A stretch of DNA of 64,000 bases from contig NZ_CP149130.1 in the NCBI RefSeq assembly GCF_037811135.1, positions 3,282,501 to 3,346,500 on the forward strand. The letters run 5' to 3'. Each line of letters begins with the position of its first letter. Positions within the stretch are counted from its first letter, which is position 1. Origin of the DNA: Aeromonas rivipollensis. Lineage in GTDB: Bacteria; Pseudomonadota; Gammaproteobacteria; Enterobacterales; Aeromonadaceae. Below the pieces are notes generated by a model that searched no databases, was not told the origin of the DNA, and worked only from the letters and a program-made list of their open reading frames with translations. The position numbers were made by a program, and so were the translations under genes. Shown here piece by piece: positions 58,135-64,000 of this stretch.

Positions 58135-58962
58135 ATGCGCCGCCTGTTCTTCCTCCTTCTGCTGCTCGGCAGCGCCTCCCTTCATGCCGAACCCGGCTTC
58201 ATCAGCCGCCTGCTCAACCACCCGGTGCCGGGGGGCGTGGCCGTGGTGCCGCTGGGGGATGGGCCCAAGGCGCCCGCTGCTCGCTATCTGGACAAACCTG
58301 TGCTGGTGGTGCGCGAGGAGGGACGGCACTGGATTGCCATCGTCGGCATTCCGCTCAAGAGCCAGACTGGCCCCCATCAGCTGCAGGTGAGCGATGGCCG
58401 CACCCTGGGTTTCACTGTCGGCAGCAAGCACTATCGCGAGCAGCACATCAAGCTGAAGAACAGCCGCCAGGTCAATCCGCTGGCCGAGGACATGGCGCGC
58501 ATCAACCGTGAGCTGGCCGAACAAAACAAGGCCTACCAGACCTTCAGCCCCACCCAGCCCAGCAACCTGCTGTTCGACAAACCGGTCAACGGCCCGCTCT
58601 CCAGCCCCTTCGGGCTGCGCCGCTTCTTCAACGGCGAGGAGCGCAACCCCCACTCCGGCCTCGACTTCGCGGTCGGTGCCGGCACCCCCATCAAGGCACC
58701 GGCCGCTGGCAAGGTGATCCTGATCGGCAACTACTTCTTCAACGGCAATACGGTGTTCGTCGATCACGGCCAGGGGCTCATCAGCATGTTCTGCCACATG
58801 TCGAAAATCGATGTGACCCTGGGCCAGAGCCTGCCAAGGGGCGGCATCGTCGGCCGGGTCGGTGCCACCGGCCGCGCCACCGGCCCCCACATGCACTGGA
58901 ACGTCAGCCTCAACGACGCCCGCGTCGACCCCGCCATCTTCATCGGGGCCTTCAAGCACTGA
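58135..58962 (+). CDS. M23 (LytM) family metallopeptidase
   Basis: A 275-residue exported protein with a signal peptide (MRRLFFLLLLLGSASLHA), a beta-rich middle and a C-terminal LytM domain. Zinc ligands appear in NPHSGLDFAVGAGTP (HxxxD) and GPHMHWNVSLND (HxH), so the enzyme site is intact. It probably cuts peptidoglycan cross-bridge peptides. GGAG before 58135 decides the start. It is divergent from the fimbrial operon. Confidence 0.9.
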   Translation: MRRLFFLLLLLGSASLHAEPGFISRLLNHPVPGGVAVVPLGDGPKAPAARYLDKPVLVVREEGRHWIAIVGIPLKSQTGPHQLQVSDGRTLGFTVGSKHYREQHIKLKNSRQVNPLAEDMARINRELAEQNKAYQTFSPTQPSNLLFDKPVNGPLSSPFGLRRFFNGEERNPHSGLDFAVGAGTPIKAPAAGKVILIGNYFFNGNTVFVDHGQGLISMFCHMSKIDVTLGQSLPRGGIVGRVGATGRATGPHMHWNVSLNDARVDPAIFIGAFKH

Positions 58963-58978
58963 TCCGGGCAACACGAAA

Positions 58979-59011
58979 CGACAAAGGCAGCCTCGGCTGC
59001 CTTTGTCGTTC
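58979..59011 (+). terminator. bidirectional terminator between M23 and MATE genes
   Basis: CGACAAAGGCAGCC and GGCTGCCTTTGTCG form a 14-bp stem with a two-base centre. T-rich arms are built into the stem. It lies between convergent genes. Confidence 0.75.
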
Positions 59012-59029
59012 ATGGAGAGAGGGCGTTAA

Positions 59030-60367
59030 TCACGGGGCTGCGGCATGCTGCCTGGCTTCCTTGCCCATGGCCCGCCACATCACCAATACCAGCACAGTGC
59101 TGCAGGTGGGCAACGCCAGCCAAACCCCGGCCACTCCCCACAGGGAGGAGAAGCCCCACAGGAAGCCACCGATCAGTACCAGCTTGCCGCCGGTGAGCAG
59201 GGAGGCGATGCGAGCCCGGTTGATGGCCTGGAAGTAGGTCGCCCCTACCAGCAGCAGCCCCTCCATCGGCAGGCCCCAGAAGTAGAGCCAGATGCCGAGG
59301 GTCGCCACCGGCAGCAGGGCAGTGTTGTCCCCGGCAAACAGATAAACCACTGCCTCTGGCCACAGATAGAGCGGGATCATACCGCACAGCGCCACCGCCA
59401 GGGTCACCCCCAACGCCAGATTGCGCACCCGCAGCACCCGCTGCCAGTTGCCCGCCCCGGCGTTGAAGCTGGCGATGGGCTGGATGCCCATGGCGATCCC
59501 CTCGAAGATGAGATAGAAGAAGGCCTCGCTATAGCTGATGACCCCGTAGGCGGCCACGTGCAGGGAGCTGCCGACCGACAGCAGCGCCTTGTTGTGCAGC
59601 GCCAGCACCACAGACAGATAGAGGTACATCAGGAAGCTCGACACCCCGAGTCGCAGGGTCTCACCCATCAGCCGCCAGTCCGGCACCAGGGTATCCAGAC
59701 GGATGCGCAGCTGGCTGCGGGGGGTGAAGAAGTGCCACAGGCACAGGCCCCCGGTCACCGCCTGGGAGAGCATGGTGGCGATGGCCGCCCCCGCCAGCCC
59801 CCAGGGGATCACCGCCATCAGCAGGTAGTCGAGCAGCACGTTGAGCACACCGCCCCCCACCAGGATCCAGGTGGTGAGGCCGGGTCGCCCGTCGTTGCGC
59901 AGCAGGGCGGTGAACGCCATGGAGAGCACCGCAAAGACTCCGAGCCAGGCGTACCACTGCAGGTAGGCGAAACCGGCGTCGAAGATGACCCCCTCGGCCC
60001 CCATCCAGGTCAGCATGGTATCCCCATAATTGATGCCGATGAAGGCGAGCACGGCGGAGGCGATGAGCACCATCACCAGCGCATTGCCGACTATGTGGCG
60101 CGCCTTTGCCTGCTCCCCCTTGCCCAGATAGAACGAGGCGAGCGACGAGGAGCCCATGCCAATCAGCGCCCCCACCGCATAGAGCACGGCGCAGATGGGG
60201 TAGGCCAGCATCATGCCCGCCAGGCCGTCCTGACCCAGGATATGGCCGACGAAGATGCCGTCTATGGTGACATAGACGCCGGTGACCAACATGGCGGCCA
60301 CCGTCGGGGTGACGTAACGCAGGAAGAGGCGAGAGAGGGGGGCCGTGCCCAGATCGACAGTGGACAT
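59030..60367 (-). CDS. MATE family efflux transporter
   Basis: A 445-residue inner-membrane protein with about 12 hydrophobic segments in two repeats. Features include FLRYVTPTVAAMLVTGVYVTIDGIFVG near the start, GMGSSSLASFYLGKGEQAKA near residue 70, and the second-repeat GIAMGIQPIASFNAGAGNW near residue 285. It is likely a cation-coupled drug or metabolite exporter; the substrate is unknown. The nearest upstream gene is divergent, mscM. Confidence 0.9.
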   Translation of the reverse strand: MSTVDLGTAPLSRLFLRYVTPTVAAMLVTGVYVTIDGIFVGHILGQDGLAGMMLAYPICAVLYAVGALIGMGSSSLASFYLGKGEQAKARHIVGNALVMVLIASAVLAFIGINYGDTMLTWMGAEGVIFDAGFAYLQWYAWLGVFAVLSMAFTALLRNDGRPGLTTWILVGGGVLNVLLDYLLMAVIPWGLAGAAIATMLSQAVTGGLCLWHFFTPRSQLRIRLDTLVPDWRLMGETLRLGVSSFLMYLYLSVVLALHNKALLSVGSSLHVAAYGVISYSEAFFYLIFEGIAMGIQPIASFNAGAGNWQRVLRVRNLALGVTLAVALCGMIPLYLWPEAVVYLFAGDNTALLPVATLGIWLYFWGLPMEGLLLVGATYFQAINRARIASLLTGGKLVLIGGFLWGFSSLWGVAGVWLALPTCSTVLVLVMWRAMGKEARQHAAAP

Positions 60368-60520
60368 AAATTGCTCAAGGGAGGGGAACGGCCAGAATAA
60401 TAGCCAAACAAGACCCGGATCACCCGTTATTTATGTTGCAGATCATTAATATGGAAGGCTTTACCCACCCCTGCCCCTGCTTTAGGCTAAGGCGACTTCT
60501 CATGAACGGAAACGTGCGCC

Positions 60521-63500
60521 ATGTTGCAACGCCTGCTCTGCCTGATGCTCTGTCTCAGCCTGCTCCCCTTCTCCGCTGCCCAGGCCGATGATGCCGTCAC
60601 TCAGGTGGAAGAGTTGCTGCAAAGCGTCCCCAAGACCGACAGCCCCGAGAACCAGCAACTGCGGGAGAGCTATCAGCAGGCGCTGCAGTACGCCAGGGAT
60701 GCCCAGCGCTATCGGGAGCAGGGCAAGGCCTATCAGCAGATCCTCATCGACTACCCCAAGGAGTCGGCCCGTCTCAAGGAGAGCCTGCACAACTATCAGC
60801 CCCAGTCCCGCCCGCCTCTCTCCTCCCTCAAAGAAGAGGCGCTGCGCCAGGCCATTGGCCTGAGCAGCAACCGCCAGATCAACCTGCGCAAGGAGCGCCA
60901 GGCGGTGACCGACAGCCTCAACCAGCTGGAGAGCACGGGCCAGGAGTACCATGTGCGGGTCGACGAGCTGCGCAAGCAGTTGCTGCAGACCCGCTCCCAG
61001 CTCGATCGCTTGAGCTTCAGCAACGAGTCGGATCGCCTGCAGGAGGCCCAGCAACTGGCCACCCGCCTCAAGGAGCAGAGCCTCTCCGACCGGATCCAGA
61101 TGCTGGAGTTGGAACAGCTCTCCGCCCAGCAGCGCAACGATCTGGGCAAGCTGAAGCTGCAGGAGCTCAACCTCGCCATCACTGACGAGGACGAGTGGCA
61201 GACCAGCCTGCTCAACCAGCAAAACCAGCTGCGGCGGGAGAAGACCGAGCTTGCGCTGGCCGAGAGTGAACGGCTGCGCAGGCAGCTCACCTCGGATCTG
61301 CCCCTGCTGCAGGAGCAGCAACAGCAGAACCAGGCGCTCTCCCTGCAACTGGGCGCCCTGGAGGATCAGATAGAGCGGGTACAGGACGAGCAGCGCGGCA
61401 TCGACACCTCCCTGTCAGGGCTGAGCGATCTGGTCAACTCGGTGCGCGAGCAGCTGGAGTGGCTGCAGATAAGCAACGCCTACGGCGAAAACCTGCGCAG
61501 CAAGCTGGCCGATCTGCCCGCCTACTTCCCCCTGGAGAAGCTGGAGTCAGACATCGTCAAGGCGCGCATGGCGAAGTACCAGTACGAGACCGAACAGGAT
61601 GCCTTGAAGGATACAGTGCAGATCCGCAACAACCTGCTCAGCGGGGATGAGATCACCCTGGACAGGGCCCAGCAGGCCGTGCTCGACAACCTGCTCAAGG
61701 CCAGACGGCAACTGCTGACCCGGCTCAACGACGCCTCAGATACCCTCATTCAGGAGCAGACCCGGCTCAAGCTGCTCTACAGCCGCCAGAACAGCAAGAT
61801 CGACGAGATCCGCGAGATCAGCGCCAGCCACCTGTTCTGGATGCCGGATGTGCGCCCGCTCACCCCGGCCGTCCTGCTCGGCGTGCCCACCGCGCTGAGC
61901 CTGCTGCTCGATCCCGTCAACTGGCTGCAACTGCCCAGGGCCATAGTGGAGAACAACCCCATGACCCTGACCCTGGCGGGGCTCGGCCTGCTGGTGCTGG
62001 CCTGGTGCTGGGCCAAGCTGGGGCGCCACCTGGTGCAGTACAGCCACTACATAGCCCCGCGCATCGGCAAGGTGACCCAGGACAAGTTCAGCCTCACCAG
62101 CCGGCTGCTGGTGCGCTCCCTGCTCGCGGCCCTGCCGCTGCCCGCCATGGTGCTGATGATGCGCGGCCTGCTGGATGGCGCCTGGCAATACCCCTTCGCG
62201 GTGGCCGTGGCCCGGGGCCTTGGCGAGATCTGGTTCCTGCTGCTGGCGCTGCTGGTCGCCCGCCATCTGACCCTGGAGAAGGGGATCCTCATCCTCCATT
62301 TCCGTTGGCCAAAGGAGTCGGTGCAGCGGGTCTGGGGTCAGTTCCGCACCCTGCTGCTGGTGCTGATCCCCAGTTTCTTCGTGCAGGGCATGGCCAACAG
62401 CTATCAGGAGCACGCCTTCTACGACTCCCTCGGCCGCCTCGCCTTCGTGGTCGGCGCCCTCTGGCTGCTGCTGTTCTTCGCCCGCCTCAACCGGGAGAAA
62501 CTGCCCCTCACCTGGGGCCAGGCGGACATGACCAAGCCCCACCTGCTGCACCACTTCATCTGGAACAGCCTGATGCTGGCCCCCCTGCTGGCGGTGCTGG
62601 GCTCCCTGTTTGGCTACTTCTATACCTCCCGCATCCTGCTGCGCCAGCTGGAGCTGAGCCTGCTGGCGGGGCTCGGCTGCCTGCTGGTCTACTATCTGGC
62701 CCATCGCTGGATGCTGATCCAGCGCCGTCGCCTCGCCTTCGATCGCGCCAAGAGCAAGCGGGCCGAGATCCTGGCCCAGCGGGAGCGTGACGAGGACGAT
62801 CTCAGCTCCGAGATCCCGGACGTGGTGGAGGAGCCCGAGCTGGATCTGGACACCATCAGCGCCCAGTCCCTCGGCCTGGTGCGCACCCTGCTGATGCTGG
62901 GCTTCACCATGCTGGTGGTGGTGCAATGGTCGGATCTCAACTCGGCCTTCAGCTTCCTCAGCAGCATCGAGGTGTGGCAGGTGAGCAGCAAGGTGGCCGG
63001 CATAGAGCAGCTCTCCGCCATCACCTTGCAGGATCTGATGCTGACCGCCTTCGCCTTCATCCTGACCGTGGTCACTGCCCGCAACCTGCCGGGGCTGATG
63101 GAGCTCACCCTACTCCAGCACCTGAGTCTCTCCCCCGGCACCGGCTTCGCCCTGACCACGGTCAGCAAGTATCTGGTGATCCTCATCGGCGCCCTCACCG
63201 GCTTCTCCATGCTCGGTATCGACTGGTCCAAGACCCAGTGGCTGGTGGCGGCGCTCTCGGTGGGCCTGGGCTTCGGTCTGCAGGAGATCTTCGCGAACTT
63301 CGTCTCCGGCCTCATCATCCTGTTCGAGAAGCCGATCCGGCTCGGCGATACCGTCACCATTCGCGATCTGACCGGCACCGTCACCAAGATCAAGACCCGC
63401 GCCACCACTATCGTGGACTGGGACAGGAAGGAGATCATAGTCCCCAACAAGGCCTTCATCACCGAGCAGTTCATCAACTGGTCCCTGTCCGACGCCATCA

Positions 63501-63796
63501 CCCGGGTCAAGCTGCGCATCCGCATCGGCCTGACCCAGGAGCCCAAGCGGGTGCAGCAGTTGCTGGAGCAGTGCGTGCAGGAGTCCACCCTGGTGCTGGA
63601 TACCCCCACCCCCGAGGTGTTCCTGATCGAGTTCACCGACTCGGCCCTCATCTACGAGATCCGGCTCTATGTGAACAACATGGATCACCGGATGCCGATC
63701 ACTCATGAGGTCCACTCGCTGATCCTGGAGAAACTCAACCAGCTCGGCATGCCTCTGCCCCACCAGCAGATCGATATCAGGATGAGTCGGGGATGA
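60521..63796 (+). CDS. large MscS-family mechanosensitive channel (MscM/YjeP-like)
   Basis: A 1091-residue channel of the KefA/MscM type. It has a signal peptide ending AQA and a long periplasmic coiled-coil domain rich in Gln, Leu and Glu (about 25-440). A bundle of transmembrane helices (about 460-900) leads to the MscS core, with pore helix and vestibule LVAALSVGLGFGLQEIFANF and ILFEKPIRLGDTVTI. It opens under membrane tension to release solutes. YjeP/MscM is favoured over MscK by length and by its neighbour set, but this is not certain. Confidence 0.88.
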   Translation: MLQRLLCLMLCLSLLPFSAAQADDAVTQVEELLQSVPKTDSPENQQLRESYQQALQYARDAQRYREQGKAYQQILIDYPKESARLKESLHNYQPQSRPPLSSLKEEALRQAIGLSSNRQINLRKERQAVTDSLNQLESTGQEYHVRVDELRKQLLQTRSQLDRLSFSNESDRLQEAQQLATRLKEQSLSDRIQMLELEQLSAQQRNDLGKLKLQELNLAITDEDEWQTSLLNQQNQLRREKTELALAESERLRRQLTSDLPLLQEQQQQNQALSLQLGALEDQIERVQDEQRGIDTSLSGLSDLVNSVREQLEWLQISNAYGENLRSKLADLPAYFPLEKLESDIVKARMAKYQYETEQDALKDTVQIRNNLLSGDEITLDRAQQAVLDNLLKARRQLLTRLNDASDTLIQEQTRLKLLYSRQNSKIDEIREISASHLFWMPDVRPLTPAVLLGVPTALSLLLDPVNWLQLPRAIVENNPMTLTLAGLGLLVLAWCWAKLGRHLVQYSHYIAPRIGKVTQDKFSLTSRLLVRSLLAALPLPAMVLMMRGLLDGAWQYPFAVAVARGLGEIWFLLLALLVARHLTLEKGILILHFRWPKESVQRVWGQFRTLLLVLIPSFFVQGMANSYQEHAFYDSLGRLAFVVGALWLLLFFARLNREKLPLTWGQADMTKPHLLHHFIWNSLMLAPLLAVLGSLFGYFYTSRILLRQLELSLLAGLGCLLVYYLAHRWMLIQRRRLAFDRAKSKRAEILAQRERDEDDLSSEIPDVVEEPELDLDTISAQSLGLVRTLLMLGFTMLVVVQWSDLNSAFSFLSSIEVWQVSSKVAGIEQLSAITLQDLMLTAFAFILTVVTARNLPGLMELTLLQHLSLSPGTGFALTTVSKYLVILIGALTGFSMLGIDWSKTQWLVAALSVGLGFGLQEIFANFVSGLIILFEKPIRLGDTVTIRDLTGTVTKIKTRATTIVDWDRKEIIVPNKAFITEQFINWSLSDAITRVKLRIRIGLTQEPKRVQQLLEQCVQESTLVLDTPTPEVFLIEFTDSALIYEIRLYVNNMDHRMPITHEVHSLILEKLNQLGMPLPHQQIDIRMSRG

Positions 63797-63904
63797 TATG
63801 GATAGCGGTGTAATTCACGTTGTTCATCGCACCCTGCGGGGCTGGTAGGGTGTAACAAGCGCAGCGCCGTGCACCAACACCAACACCAACAACAGGAGCC
63901 AATC
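63797..63904 (+). other. intergenic gap with CAC-CAA repeats
   Basis: The gap before the GDPD gene has a short tandem run (ACCAACACCAACACCAACA) directly before the ribosome site AGGAG. No hairpin or promoter was clearly seen. Confidence 0.4.
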
Positions 63905-64000
63905 ATGCAGATCATTGCCCATCGCGGTGCCAGCAAGCTGGCGCCGGAGAACACCCTCAAGGCGATGGAGATAGCCATCGCACTCGGAGTCGGCGCCATC
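63905..64000 (+). CDS. glycerophosphodiester phosphodiesterase, 5' end (cut by window)
   Basis: The first 32 codons read MQIIAHRGASKLAPENTLKA then MEIAIALGVGAI, the GDPD N-terminal motif with metal-binding HRG and Glu-Asn-Thr (PENT). GDPDs hydrolyse deacylated phospholipids to glycerol-3-phosphate and an alcohol. AGGAG precedes the ATG. The gene runs off the right edge. It could be UgpQ-like (cytosolic), since no signal peptide is present. Confidence 0.85.
   Translation, partial: MQIIAHRGASKLAPENTLKAMEIAIALGVGAI

Noticed and set aside
63875-63895. ACCAAC repeats as a phase-variable tract
   Set aside because: Only about three imperfect units lie in the untranslated leader; too short to propose slippage control.

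Overview
The window looks like a chromosomal segment of a high-GC gammaproteobacterium, most likely Aeromonas. This is inferred from protein resemblance and gene order, not from a search. Supporting blocks are hemA-prfA-prmC-sirB2-sirB1-kdsA, lolB-ispE-tRNA(Gln)-prs-pth-ychF, pilMNOPQ-aroK-aroB-damX-dam-rpe-gph-trpS with divergent mrcA, and an arginine succinyltransferase (ast) operon. Most of the sequence is ordinary core genome with small accessory insertions.

Layout. 1-7.0 kb (minus strand): dctA (C4-dicarboxylate uptake), then kdsA, sirB1, sirB2, prmC, prfA and hemA in an operon-like run (KDO synthesis, release factor 1 and its methylase, tetrapyrrole synthesis). 7.1-14.1 kb (plus): lolB, ispE, a tRNA-Gln that overlaps the ispE 3' end, prs, a 5'-nucleotidase lipoprotein, pth and ychF. 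14.2-15.2 kb: a tRNA operon (Met-Gln-Gln-Met-Gln-Gln-pseudo-Gln-Met-Leu) with a near-consensus promoter and a terminator. 15.4-26.4 kb: an accessory-type stretch holding an SLC13 permease, a YqfB-type ASCH protein, an alpha/beta hydrolase, a DUF1622 membrane protein, a frameshifted GH13 alpha-glucosidase, an ABC-F ATPase plus MFS exporter pair behind an unusually structured leader, a DHA2 exporter, and a YqaB-type sugar phosphatase.

26.6-32.3 kb (minus): a DUF1338 gene, a remnant of a second astD 3' end, astD-astA-astC, and pabA. 32.6-44.8 kb (minus): a small Hha/YmoA-like protein, trpS-gph-rpe-dam-damX-aroB-aroK, and pilQ-pilP-pilO-pilN-pilM for the type IV pilus alignment complex and secretin. 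45.1-47.6 kb: mrcA (PBP1a), divergent from pilM. 47.6-52.1 kb: oxyR, a CGWC DsbA-like oxidoreductase, an MBL-fold periplasmic protein divergent from a LysR regulator, and a BPSS1780-type membrane protein. 52.2-57.9 kb (minus): a complete chaperone-usher fimbrial operon with two chaperones. 58.1-64 kb: an M23 peptidase, a MATE exporter, a large MscM/KefA-type mechanosensitive channel, and the start of a glycerophosphodiester phosphodiesterase cut by the window edge.

The strongest candidate for an undescribed system is the leader of the ABC-F/MFS operon (about 21.17-21.45 kb). It has short overlapping upstream ORFs, mutually exclusive pairing segments, a strong intrinsic terminator and a second 16-bp hairpin directly before the ABC-F start. 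This resembles attenuation control of antibiotic-resistance ABC-F genes, but was read by eye and not folded computationally. Other points of note are the ispE/tRNA-Gln overlap, two decayed tRNA-Gln copies sharing derived bases, the astD remnant, and an MBL protein lacking its canonical metal-binding motif.
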